Shown piece by piece: positions 51,041 to 58,761 of a DNA stretch of 64,000 bases. Below the pieces are notes generated by a model. It was not told the DNA's origin and searched no databases. It saw nothing but the letters and a program-made list of their open reading frames with translations. Position 1 is the stretch's first letter, and each line of letters starts with the position of its first letter. Source of the DNA: Mycobacterium sp. MBM (GTDB taxonomy: Bacteria; Actinomycetota; Actinomycetes; Mycobacteriales; Mycobacteriaceae); assembly GCA_021648845.1 (NCBI GenBank), contig JAKJHY010000015.1:47357-111356 (forward strand), in the 5' to 3' direction. A program made the translations under genes and the position numbers.

Positions 51041-51949
51041 ATGACTGAAGACCGGGCCGTCGGTGGCGCCGCGGACATGTTCGCTCCCGAAGAGGTCGCC
51101 CTACGCCCCCGAAATGTGCAATTCGACTGGTCGCAGGCTCCGCTGCACTGGATCCCCGGCGATCCGTACGCCTCACACGGGGTGACCGCGTTGAATCTGT
51201 TCCTGCCCGTCGCCGAGCGTTGGTTCAGCAAATTGCTGTCCGACTCGCTGGCCTATGTGCGCGACGAGCAACTGCGCGAGGAGATCGTCGGCTTCATCGG
51301 CCAGGAAGCGGTGCACGCCCGCACCCACGACAATGTGCTCGTCGAGTACCTGCGCGGTCACGGGATCGACCCGGAACCGTTCACCAAGCAGCTGGAATGG
51401 GTGGCCGGCCAGTACGACCTGCGCATCGATCAGGCGCCCCCGGACAAGAAGCGTAAGGCACTCGCGTCGGGTACCCACGCACTCAGCGCCGCCGAGCACT
51501 ACACCGGTGTCCTCGGCGACTGGGCACTCAACAACCGGTGGGACGAACTCGGTGCGGACCCCACCCTGACCGACCTGTACCGCTGGCACGGTGCGGAGGA
51601 GGTCGAGCACCGGCACGTCTCGTTCAACGTCGCCAAGTACTTCGGCATGGACTACTTCGCTCAGGCCGCGGCCGGGGTGATGGTGACGGTGGTGTTTTTC
51701 GCGATGATGCTGCGCGGCACCAAGTATCTGGTGCACCAAGATCCGGCGCTGCCCAAACTGGGGTACGTGCGATTGTTGTGGCGTTTGCGCAACTCCGGCA
51801 AGACGGGCGCGCTGCCCTCAATGGGTTTCTATGTCCGCTCGGGGCTGACCCTGCTGCGCCGCGACTACAGCCCCGCCGCCGAGGGCAGCACCGCCCAGGC
51901 CGTCGCCTACCTCGCCAGTTCGCCGGCAGCGCGTGCCGCGCATGGGTGA
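51041..51949 (+). CDS. Probable diiron-carboxylate protein (family usually named metal-dependent hydrolase, PF10118 type)
   Basis: A 302-residue protein of the type normally annotated as a predicted metal-dependent hydrolase. The residues form the helical-bundle diiron pattern: Glu60, E89-A-V-H92 (FIGQEAVHARTH), Glu152 (LSAAEHYTG) and E187-V-E-H190 (HGAEEVEHRHVSF). That is E, ExxH, E, ExxH with the usual spacing of about 30 residues within each pair. The downstream gene, overlapping by 8 bp, encodes a flavin/2Fe-2S reductase, so an oxygenase or desaturase role is more likely than hydrolysis (inference). The ATG at 51041 was chosen. Confidence 0.75.
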   Translation: MTEDRAVGGAADMFAPEEVALRPRNVQFDWSQAPLHWIPGDPYASHGVTALNLFLPVAERWFSKLLSDSLAYVRDEQLREEIVGFIGQEAVHARTHDNVLVEYLRGHGIDPEPFTKQLEWVAGQYDLRIDQAPPDKKRKALASGTHALSAAEHYTGVLGDWALNNRWDELGADPTLTDLYRWHGAEEVEHRHVSFNVAKYFGMDYFAQAAAGVMVTVVFFAMMLRGTKYLVHQDPALPKLGYVRLLWRLRNSGKTGALPSMGFYVRSGLTLLRRDYSPAAEGSTAQAVAYLASSPAARAAHG

Positions 51950-53060
51950 CCGGCTGACGCGTCTTCTCAAGCCGTATACCGGGGAGCCGCCGCCGGGGCT
52001 CTATGGCAAGCCCTCGGACCTGTTGATCCGGATCGCGGGCACCGCGGTCCCGCACTTTCTGTCGGTGGTCACCCGCCTCGGCGGTGACAGGGAGCTGCCG
52101 GAACTGCCGCGCCGCGCCAACCGTCGGGCGATGCTTGTCGACGAACGCACGCTGGTCGCCCGTGACCCCGATGTCGTGGCGCTGACGCTGGTGCCCACCG
52201 ACGGAGCGGATCTGCCCCGCTGGCATGCCGGCGCACATATCGACGTGCATCTGCCCTCCGGGCGGACCCGGCAATATTCGCTGTGCGGTGATCCCGATCG
52301 GCCCGATCGTTATCGGATCGCGGTGCGTCTGATCGTCGGGGCGGATGGGGCCTCTGTCGAGATGCACACGCTGGCGCTCGGGCAGCTCATCGAGGTGAGC
52401 GAGCCCCGCAACGCGTTCATGATGCCGCTGCCGGGGTCCGGGTCACGGGCCGAGCGGCTGCGCTTCATCGCCGGCGGGATCGGGATCACCGCGATCCTGC
52501 CGATGGTGCGCCTGGCGGATCGGCTTGCGCTCGACTGGTCACTGCGCTACACCGGCCGGCACCGGGACAGCATGCCGTTCCTGGATGAGCTCGAGGCGTT
52601 CGGCGACCGGGTCCGGGTACTGACCGACGATGTGTCCGGATTTCCCACGCCCGCCGAGCTTGTCGACGATGTGACCCCGTGGACCGCGGTGTACGCCTGC
52701 GGCCCGCCGCCGATGATGGACCTGGTGCGCGGTGCGGTCCCGCAGCGCGCCGAGCTGCACATCGAGCGCTTCTCGCCGGTGCCGGTGGTCAACGGACAGC
52801 CGTTCGAGATGGAGTTGCTGCGGAGTGCCGAAACCGTGGCGGTCCGGGCGGATCAGAGCGCGCTCGCGGCGCTGCTCGCCACCAAGCCGGATGTGAGTTA
52901 CTCCTGCCAGCAGGGGTTTTGCGGCAGCTGCGCACAGCAGGTGGTCGCCGGCGAGGTCGAGCACCGAGACCGGTTGCTGACCGATGAGCAGCGCCGGCTC
53001 GGGCAGATGCTGCTGTGTGTGTCACGCTCGGCGGGCGGGAGGCTGGTGCTCGACCTCTGA
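51942..53060 (+). CDS. Flavin/2Fe-2S oxidoreductase (phthalate dioxygenase reductase-like)
   Basis: A 372-residue reductase. The order is flavin domain (HLPSGRTRQYSLCGDPDR, the RxYS flavin motif), NAD domain (RFIAGGIGITAILPMVRLA and then VYACGPPPMMDLV), and a C-terminal plant-type ferredoxin domain with SYSCQQGFCGSCAQQVVAG and a fourth Cys in MLLCVSRS. The PDR order suggests it feeds electrons to an oxygenase; the overlapping upstream gene is the natural partner. Starts at the ATG at 51942; a GTG at 51933 is possible. Confidence 0.88.
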   Translation: MGDRLTRLLKPYTGEPPPGLYGKPSDLLIRIAGTAVPHFLSVVTRLGGDRELPELPRRANRRAMLVDERTLVARDPDVVALTLVPTDGADLPRWHAGAHIDVHLPSGRTRQYSLCGDPDRPDRYRIAVRLIVGADGASVEMHTLALGQLIEVSEPRNAFMMPLPGSGSRAERLRFIAGGIGITAILPMVRLADRLALDWSLRYTGRHRDSMPFLDELEAFGDRVRVLTDDVSGFPTPAELVDDVTPWTAVYACGPPPMMDLVRGAVPQRAELHIERFSPVPVVNGQPFEMELLRSAETVAVRADQSALAALLATKPDVSYSCQQGFCGSCAQQVVAGEVEHRDRLLTDEQRRLGQMLLCVSRSAGGRLVLDL

Positions 53061-53064
53061 GCGC

Positions 53065-53811
53065 CTACAGCTGGCGCTGCCCGCCGTCGACGGTCAGCTC
53101 GGCCCCGGTCATGTAGCTGCTCTGGTCGGAGGCGAGAAACAGTACCGCCGAGGCGATCTCGTCGACGTGACCGAGGCGCTTCATCGGCACCTCGTTCACC
53201 AGGTCGGTCAGCAGCGCCTGCTCGTCCCCGTCGGTGGCCAACCCGGCCAGGCCCGGTGTCTCGATGGGGCCGGGGATGATGGTGTTCACCCGTATCTTGC
53301 GGTCGATGAGTTCGGCTGCCCAGGTGCGCCCCAGCGAGCGGATGGCGGCCTTGGATGCGGCGTATATCCCGAACGCCGGTACACCACCGGAGGCGGCCGT
53401 GGATCCGGCCAGCACGATTGCGGCGCCTTCGTTGAGCAGCGGCAGCGCCTTTTGCACGGTGAAGACCGTGCCGGCGACATTGCGGTCGAAGGTGTCCCGG
53501 TAATGCTGGACGCTGATATCGGGCAGCGCGGCGAACTCGCCACCGCCGGCGTTGGCGAAGATGACGTCGAGACCACGTCCGCGTGAGCCGATTTCGGTGA
53601 CGAGACGATCGAGGTCGTCAGGGTTTCCGATATCGCCTTGCACCCCATGAGCGTTGGCGCCGATCGTCGCGGCGGCAGCGTCCAGACGGGCGCGGTCGCG
53701 TCCGGTGACGAAGACGTAGGCCCCTTCAGCGGCGAATCGTTGGGCGGTGGCCAGCCCGATGCCCGAAGTTGCGCCGGTCACCAGTGCGGTCTTGCCGTCG
53801 AGTAGTCCCAT
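53065..53811 (-). CDS. Short-chain dehydrogenase/reductase
   Basis: A 248-residue classical SDR. Cofactor motif LVTGATSGIGLATAQRFA, NAG in IFANAGGG, catalytic Ser in VLAGSTAASGG, and Tyr/Lys in FGIYAASKAAIRSLG; C-terminal YMTGAELTVDGG. An Arg at the end of strand 2 (VTGRDRARL) favours NADP(H). It is the last gene of a MarR-NTF2-SDR unit, with its own operator at 53863-53880. Convergent with the reductase gene at 53060. Confidence 0.92.
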   Translation of the reverse strand: MGLLDGKTALVTGATSGIGLATAQRFAAEGAYVFVTGRDRARLDAAAATIGANAHGVQGDIGNPDDLDRLVTEIGSRGRGLDVIFANAGGGEFAALPDISVQHYRDTFDRNVAGTVFTVQKALPLLNEGAAIVLAGSTAASGGVPAFGIYAASKAAIRSLGRTWAAELIDRKIRVNTIIPGPIETPGLAGLATDGDEQALLTDLVNEVPMKRLGHVDEIASAVLFLASDQSSYMTGAELTVDGGQRQL

Positions 53812-53862
53812 TGTCGGGCTCCGTTCCTTGTCTCAGGTTCGCGCGGTCCGCCCGATGCAACA

Positions 53863-53880
53863 TAGGTGAACTATCACCTA
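53863..53880. promoter_or_regulatory. MarR-type operator upstream of the SDR gene
   Basis: TAGGTGA (53863-53869), ACTA, TCACCTA (53874-53880): a perfect 7-bp dyad 51 bp before the SDR start. Its right arm contains the stop codon of the NTF2-like gene. The GGTGA/TCACC half-sites match the second site at 54252-54265. Confidence 0.65.
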
Positions 53881-54237
53881 TTCCTGAGTGAGGATGGTCC
53901 ACAACTTGACGATACGGTCACCGGTGATCTCGGCGACATCGAAGCCCGAGGCCACCGCGTTGTCATCCGGGGTGCGCACCTCCCAGGCGAGAACGCCCAG
54001 TCCGCGGGTCCGGCGCACCGGGCCGACCGGCGTAAAGTGCAGTCCGGGCAGTTTTCCCTGCAGCTCAGCGGCCTTGGCATCGAGTTCGTCGTGGCCGGTG
54101 GCGACACCGTCGTCGTCGAACCACTGCACCTCGGGAGCGTATGTGGTGGCGATGGCCGCGGCCCGGCGCTGCGGGTCGCGCTCGTCGAAGACGGCCATCA
54201 GATTGGCCTCCATCAGTCGGGTGATCGCATCGCTCAT
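53878..54237 (-). CDS. NTF2-like (SnoaL-type) protein
   Basis: A 119-residue protein beginning MSDAITRLMEANLMAVFDER with the fold pattern YAPEVQWFDDDGVATGHDEL, LPGLHFTPVGP, LGVLAWEVRT and a final ITGDRIVKLWTILTQE. The ATG at 54237 has a strong GGAGGA ribosome binding site 4 bases upstream and is clearly preferred to an in-frame start at 54264 that would overlap the marR stop and the operator. It is probably a small isomerase/hydrolase or binding protein acting with the neighbouring SDR. Confidence 0.82.
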   Translation of the reverse strand: MSDAITRLMEANLMAVFDERDPQRRAAAIATTYAPEVQWFDDDGVATGHDELDAKAAELQGKLPGLHFTPVGPVRRTRGLGVLAWEVRTPDDNAVASGFDVAEITGDRIVKLWTILTQE

Positions 54238-54251
54238 GGCTCCTCCAATTG

Positions 54252-54265
54252 AGTGATATTTCACT
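54252..54265. promoter_or_regulatory. MarR-type operator upstream of the NTF2-like gene
   Basis: AGTGA (54252-54256), TATT, TCACT (54261-54265): same architecture and spacing as the site at 53863-53880. It lies in the 26-bp gap after marR, overlapping the marR stop codon. Confidence 0.6.
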
Positions 54266-54776
54266 AAATGTTACCCGGCGCGGGTGGCAGTGAGCTGTTC
54301 AGATTGAGATTGACGTGAATATGCTCCAGCGCCGTGGTGAACGGGCCGAGCAGGTTGGCCGGCAGTGGGTCGAAGAACAGGCGGCGCACCAGGTCGACAT
54401 GCGCGGGGGCGGCCTCGACGATGGCGGCGTGGCCCTGCTCGGTCAGCACGACATTGCTGGTGCGGCCGTCCTCTACGCTGGGTCTGCGCTCGGTGAGGCC
54501 GCGTTGCTCCATGCGGCGCAACTGGTGAGATAACCTGCTGCGCTCCCAGCCGATCTGTGCGGCGAGATCGCTGACGCGCATCGCCCGGTCGCGATTACCG
54601 CTGAGCGCCACGAGCACGTCGTAGTCGGCCAGCGACAGCTGCGAGTCGGCTTGTAGCTGGCGGTTCATCTCGTAGTTCATCCGCAGCTGCACCCGCATAT
54701 AGGCGACCCAGGCTCGTTGCTGCTGTGGGGACAGCCATTCCTGCTTGGTTGATATGTCCCGCTTCTTCGCCGTCAC
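54264..54776 (-). CDS. MarR-family transcriptional regulator
   Basis: A 170-residue winged-helix regulator. Motifs: WVAYMRVQLRMNYEMNRQL, SLADYDVLVALSGNRDRAMR, VSDLAAQIGWERSRLSHQLR and RMEQRGLTERRPSVEDGRTS with the DxR(x) wing, then VVLTEQGHAAIVEAAPAHV. It starts at a GTG 2 bp after the stop of a small upstream gene. It likely represses the NTF2 and SDR genes through the two matching dyads; the ligand is unknown. Confidence 0.9.
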   Translation of the reverse strand: MTAKKRDISTKQEWLSPQQQRAWVAYMRVQLRMNYEMNRQLQADSQLSLADYDVLVALSGNRDRAMRVSDLAAQIGWERSRLSHQLRRMEQRGLTERRPSVEDGRTSNVVLTEQGHAAIVEAAPAHVDLVRRLFFDPLPANLLGPFTTALEHIHVNLNLNSSLPPAPGNI

Positions 54777-54778
54777 CC

Positions 54779-55027
54779 CTACAGTGTGGCCGATCCACGG
54801 GCGGCCAGCAGGAGCAACAGTCGGTCCCGGGTGTCGCGGTCGCTGGGATCGTCGATCAGTTGGTCACAGGCCAGTTCCACCATTCGGCGCCAAGCCACTT
54901 GCGATACTCCGGCGTCGGCGTTGAGCAGGCGTCGCAGGCGATCGATAGCGGCCGCGTCATCCGGGTTGCGGTGCACACTGTTGCATGCAGATTGGATTTG
55001 TTGGCGCAGCAGAGAATTCACGTTCAC
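54779..55027 (-). CDS. Small hypothetical protein upstream of marR
   Basis: An 82-residue helical protein, VNVNSLLRQQIQSACNSVHR onward, with charged amphipathic segments and Leu-rich stretches (RDRLLLLLAARG). The GTG at 55027 has a GGGGG-type ribosome binding site nearby. Its stop is 2 bp before the marR start, suggesting coupled expression. No family recognised. Confidence 0.55.
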   Translation of the reverse strand: MNVNSLLRQQIQSACNSVHRNPDDAAAIDRLRRLLNADAGVSQVAWRRMVELACDQLIDDPSDRDTRDRLLLLLAARGSATL

Positions 55028-55071
55028 AGCCCCCGAATCGCAGGTTGCTCCCCCCGGCAACCGGTACGTGC

Positions 55072-55103
55072 ATACTGCAACACCACACGGCTATATTGCA
55101 ACA
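55072..55103. promoter_or_regulatory. Direct repeats in the promoter region of the marR unit
   Basis: ATACTGCAACA (55072-55082) and ATATTGCAACA (55093-55103) differ at one base and are spaced exactly 21 bp, two helical turns. They sit in an AT-rich patch of the 128-bp gap between two minus-strand units. They may be an activator or repressor array. Confidence 0.45.
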
Positions 55104-55155
55104 GTAAACACGTGTATACCCAATACGGTGGGCATACCCAGCGGCGACGCCGCAG

Positions 55156-55965
55156 TTAGTCCTCCCGCAACACCGCCGCCATGCTGCGAGCGCGGGCCGG
55201 CTCGGCGGCGTCGACGAACGCACCGAACAGTGCCAGCCGGTCGCCGGCCGGGCCGTCGTCGTCCTCTGGATGCCATTGCACACCCAGATAGAACCTTTTG
55301 GGGTCCTCGATACCCTCGGTGATGCCGTCCAGCGCGCGGGCGGCGACCACCAATCCGCCACCGACCCGGTCTACGGCCTGGTGATGCCCCGACCGCCCGA
55401 TGATCCGGTCGGCGCCCAGGATGGCCGCCAGCCGGGTGCCGGGGATGATGTCGATGGGCTCGTCGACGAACTCGGGTTGACCTGGCGCACCGTGATGAAG
55501 GGCGTAGTCCTCGATATCGCCGATCAGCGTGCCGCCGCGGAAGACGTTGAGCAGCTGCGAGCCGCGGCAGATCCCGAAAATAGGGATGTCGGCGGCCACC
55601 GCCGCGGCGATCGCGGCGAATGCGTCTCGGTCGGCACGGACATCAGTGCCGTAGGACTTCGGATGCGGTGTGTTCTGCCCATAGCAAGAGCTTTCGATAT
55701 CGCCGCCGCCGAGCAACAGTAGACCGTCGAAGTACGCTGCGGACGAGGGACTGTCGAGCGGGGCAGTGGTGTCGAAGAATTCGAAGTCGGCGCCCAGTTC
55801 GAGCAGCGTGCTCAGCGCAACCTTGGTGAAGCGGGTGATCAGGGCGGTGTCCGCAGCGCTGATATCCGGGTAGTTGAGCGAGGCCAGCACGCAGATGCGG
55901 GCGCGCGGCGACTCGGGGCGGGGCAGGTTCGGCAGGACGTCGGCCAGACGCACCGGGGGAGTCAT
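55156..55965 (-). CDS. Gamma-glutamyl-gamma-aminobutyrate hydrolase-like (class I glutamine amidotransferase), second copy
   Basis: A 269-residue peptidase-C26-type hydrolase. The nucleophile Cys is in IPIFGICRGSQLLNVFRGGT, the catalytic His and Glu in YLGVQWHPEDDD, and SGHHQAVDRVGGG is a conserved element. PuuD-like enzymes remove the glutamyl group from gamma-glutamyl intermediates. It is last in the five-gene P450 operon; the ATG at 55965 overlaps the previous stop as ATGA. It is about 35 residues longer than the neighbouring paralogue, mainly at the N-terminus. Confidence 0.85.
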   Translation of the reverse strand: MTPPVRLADVLPNLPRPESPRARICVLASLNYPDISAADTALITRFTKVALSTLLELGADFEFFDTTAPLDSPSSAAYFDGLLLLGGGDIESSCYGQNTPHPKSYGTDVRADRDAFAAIAAAVAADIPIFGICRGSQLLNVFRGGTLIGDIEDYALHHGAPGQPEFVDEPIDIIPGTRLAAILGADRIIGRSGHHQAVDRVGGGLVVAARALDGITEGIEDPKRFYLGVQWHPEDDDGPAGDRLALFGAFVDAAEPARARSMAAVLRED

Positions 55966-56666
55966 CGATTCGCCTTTCGTTTGCGAGCCCGGTCCACCAG
56001 ATCGGCGAACAACGCAGCGTCGGTGCGGGATTGGGCGCACAGGTCCTCGGGATGCCATTGCACCGCGACGATATCGGCGCGCCGGTGCTCGATCGCCTCG
56101 ATGACGCCATCGGCATGTGCGGTGACCACCAGGTCGCGTCCGAGACGGTCCACGGCCTGGTGGTGGTAGGAGGATACCCGGATGCGGTCGACGCCGACGA
56201 TGGCGCGCAATTTCGTGTGACGTTGCACGTCGACCTGGTGAATGCCGTTGTGGTGCACGGTGTCCGGAAGATGCTGGTGCAGGGTGCCGCCGAGCGCGAC
56301 GTTGAGCACCTGCATGCCGCGACAGATGGCCAGCGCCGGGATGCCGGAGTCGAGCAGTGCCGTGGTGACGGCGAGGTCGAAATTGTCCTGGAAAGCCACG
56401 GTGTCGGTGGTCTCCGGGGCAGGCTCGGCGCCGTATCGGCATGGATCGACATCGGCGCCGCCGGGTAGCAGCACCCCGTCGAAGGCGTCCAGTCTGGATG
56501 GCAGCTCGGTGCTGGGATCGGTGGACGGGGGATGCAGGATCACCGGTTCACCACCGGCCGCCCACACCGATTCGCAGAGCGCCTCGGCGGCTATGGTCGC
56601 CGAGAACCGCAGGATCGGTACCTGCGCGGCCCGGCGACCGGTGACCGCGATCAGCGGACGCGACAT
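55962..56666 (-). CDS. Gamma-glutamyl-gamma-aminobutyrate hydrolase-like (PuuD-type), first copy
   Basis: A 234-residue class I amidotransferase-like hydrolase: IAVTGRRAAQ at the start, GVLLPGGADVDPCRYG (oxyanion region), nucleophile Cys in IPALAICRGMQVLNVALGGT, SSYHHQAVDRLG, and VQWHPEDL with the His-x-Glu. Complete catalytic triad. It starts 1 bp after the stop of the binding-protein gene. Two tandem hydrolases could act on different gamma-glutamyl intermediates, or work together as one heteromer. Confidence 0.86.
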   Translation of the reverse strand: MSRPLIAVTGRRAAQVPILRFSATIAAEALCESVWAAGGEPVILHPPSTDPSTELPSRLDAFDGVLLPGGADVDPCRYGAEPAPETTDTVAFQDNFDLAVTTALLDSGIPALAICRGMQVLNVALGGTLHQHLPDTVHHNGIHQVDVQRHTKLRAIVGVDRIRVSSYHHQAVDRLGRDLVVTAHADGVIEAIEHRRADIVAVQWHPEDLCAQSRTDAALFADLVDRARKRKANR

Positions 56667-56667
56667 A

Positions 56668-57366
56668 TCAGAACGGGTACTGCAGGGTCGGCAGGTGCTG
56701 GTGCCACACCTGTCGTAGCCGCCCCGAGTCGATGAGCCGGGCCAGTGCGCCGTCGATCTCGGCCAGCGTGTCGGGTCGGTCCTTGGCCACCGCGATACCC
56801 CAGCGGTTGGCGGTCTGCACGGTAAAGGCCAATTCGTAGTCGGGGTGCGTCGCGCCAAGTGGCACGAACACCACATCGTCGTCGACAACGGCGTCGACGT
56901 CCTTGGCCAGCAGGGCGGCCAACATATCGGCGTACACATCGTCGCTGCCCGCCCCGAACGGTACCGGCTGCGCGCCGGTGAAGGTCTGGGCCAGCGCCAT
57001 ATTGGTGCTGTTCTCGATGGCCGCAACCTTGCGGCCCACCAGGTCTTCGGCGCAGTGGATGTCGTCACCGCGGCGGATCAGCACCCCCTCGTGGAAGATC
57101 GCGTACGGGCGGGTGAAGTCGACCAGGGCCTGGCGTTCGGCGGTGATGCCCTGCCCGCACAGCACGGCGTCGGCGTCCCCGCGCTGCACCGCCGGAATCA
57201 TGTCGACCCACGGCACCCGCACCCATTCGATCGCGCGGCCGAGTTCGGCGCCGAGCGCCGCGGCGACGCCGGGCTCGTACCCGCCGCGGCCGTTCTCCGG
57301 GGTCCACAGCGTGAACAGTGGCGGCGCGTCGGCGTCCAGGCAGGCCAGTCGCAGCGGTTGGCTCAC
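56668..57366 (-). CDS. Amino-acid-binding-type solute-binding protein without signal peptide
   Basis: A 232-residue protein of the SBP_bac_3 fold: RLACLDADAPPLFTLWTPEN, GYEPGVAAALGAELGRAIEW, DMIPAVQRGDADAVLCGQGI with TAERQALVDFTRPYA, and EDLVGRKVAAIENSTNMALA. These are normally exported ligand receptors of ABC transporters, but the N-terminus MSQPLRLACLDAD begins directly with the first strand, with no signal peptide or lipobox, and no permease or ATPase genes are nearby. It may be a cytoplasmic binding or enzymatic derivative. Its ATG overlaps the ligase stop as ATGA. Confidence 0.8.
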   Translation of the reverse strand: MSQPLRLACLDADAPPLFTLWTPENGRGGYEPGVAAALGAELGRAIEWVRVPWVDMIPAVQRGDADAVLCGQGITAERQALVDFTRPYAIFHEGVLIRRGDDIHCAEDLVGRKVAAIENSTNMALAQTFTGAQPVPFGAGSDDVYADMLAALLAKDVDAVVDDDVVFVPLGATHPDYELAFTVQTANRWGIAVAKDRPDTLAEIDGALARLIDSGRLRQVWHQHLPTLQYPF

Positions 57367-58748
57367 GGGGCATCATTCCAGTACATTTCACGCTCCCAGT
57401 CGGTGACGTATCCACAGAATCGGGCCCACTCATCGGTGTGGTAGTCGATGAGCAGTGCGGAGAGTTTCGGGCCGAACGCCTCGGTGATCACGGTGTCCTG
57501 GCGGAAGGCCGTGATGGCGTCACCGAGGGTCAGCGGTAGCGCCGGGAAGCGGTGGTCGGCCGGGGCGTCATAGGACGACCCCTGGCACGGCACGCCCGGG
57601 TCGGTGGCGTTCTTCATGCCGTCCTCGCAGGCGGCGAGCAGAATGGTATGCGACAGATAGGGATTGACCGCGGCGTCGGGCAGCTTGTACTCCAGGCGTC
57701 CGTTGGCCGATAGCCGCACCGTGCAGGTCTTGTTGTCCAGGCCCCAGTTGATCTTCGATGGCGCGAATTGCCCGGCGTCCCAATAGCGTTTGTAGGAGTT
57801 CACCGTGGAGCCGTTGACCAGCATGGCGCCCGCCGAATGGGCCAGCAGCCCGCCCAGGGCGTGGCGGCCGATCTCGGAGAGGTGCAGCTCGGTGACTCCC
57901 GGGTCGACGAGCACGTTGACGCCGTCGCGCCACAGGCTGAAATTGTGGTGGCAGCCGTTGCCCATCATGCCGGTGGCCGGTTTGGGCATGAAGCTGGCCT
58001 GGATGCCGAGTTCGCGGGCGACCTGCTTGCAGATCTGTCGGTAGGTGGTCAGCCGGTCGGCGGTCAGGTTGGCGTGGTCGTACATGAAGTTCATTTCGAC
58101 CTGGAACTCGTCTTCGTAGTCGCCCTCGATCATGTCCAGGCCCAGCGCCTGCGCGTACTCGACGACCTTCTTGACGATCGGGCGGTTCCGCTCCAGGTGC
58201 TCGATGTGGTAGGCCGGGCTGGAGCCGGGCCGGAACTGTGCTTCCAGTCCTTCTCCTTGCCAGGTCATTTCGGGTTCGCAGCCGGTGCGCAGTTCCAGCC
58301 CGGTGCGGTCGGTGAATCCGGCGTGCGCCCGTTGCAGCAGGGCCCGGGAGTCGCAGGCGAGTTCGATCCCGGCGTCGACGGCCAGGTGGTCGGGTTCGTA
58401 GAGCCGGCAGAATACCCGGGCGAAGCTGGTGTCCCAGGGCAGCACGGCGAAGGTGTCCAGATCGGGGATGGCGGTGTACTCGGGCGCATTGACGCCGCCG
58501 GCCAGCAGTACACCCTCGCGGGTGCCCTGCAGGTTGGCGATCGCGGTCTGGTGCTGCTGCACCCCCTTGACGGCCAGGCGCTGGAAGTGCTTTGCCGGGG
58601 CCACCTTTCCGACCACGCGTCCGGTGATGGTGATGGCCTGGTAGTAGACGAACTCCACGCCGCGCTCGGCGATGGTCTCGCACACCTGGGCCAGGTGTGC
58701 GCTGGTGGCGTTGGTCTGCCGGTGCGCGTCGAGCGGGGTGGTGGTCAT
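57363..58748 (-). CDS. Glutamine synthetase-like gamma-glutamylamide (polyamine/amine) ligase
   Basis: A 461-residue GS-fold enzyme of the PuuA/GlnA3-4/IpuC type. Active-site pieces: GCEPEMTWQGEG and EDEFQVEMNFMYD (metal Glu residues), MGNGCHHNFSLW (His), NSYKRYWDAGQFAPSKINWG and CTVRLSANGRLEYKLPDAAV. The N-terminus lacks the usual housekeeping-GS beta-grasp signature, and several segments (EFVYYQAITITGRVVGKVAP) fit gamma-glutamyl-amine ligases, which couple glutamate to an amine using ATP. It starts at the ATG at 58748, 13 bp after the P450 stop. The amine is unknown. Confidence 0.87.
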   Translation of the reverse strand: MTTTPLDAHRQTNATSAHLAQVCETIAERGVEFVYYQAITITGRVVGKVAPAKHFQRLAVKGVQQHQTAIANLQGTREGVLLAGGVNAPEYTAIPDLDTFAVLPWDTSFARVFCRLYEPDHLAVDAGIELACDSRALLQRAHAGFTDRTGLELRTGCEPEMTWQGEGLEAQFRPGSSPAYHIEHLERNRPIVKKVVEYAQALGLDMIEGDYEDEFQVEMNFMYDHANLTADRLTTYRQICKQVARELGIQASFMPKPATGMMGNGCHHNFSLWRDGVNVLVDPGVTELHLSEIGRHALGGLLAHSAGAMLVNGSTVNSYKRYWDAGQFAPSKINWGLDNKTCTVRLSANGRLEYKLPDAAVNPYLSHTILLAACEDGMKNATDPGVPCQGSSYDAPADHRFPALPLTLGDAITAFRQDTVITEAFGPKLSALLIDYHTDEWARFCGYVTDWEREMYWNDAP

Positions 58749-58761
58749 CGGATCTCCTGGG

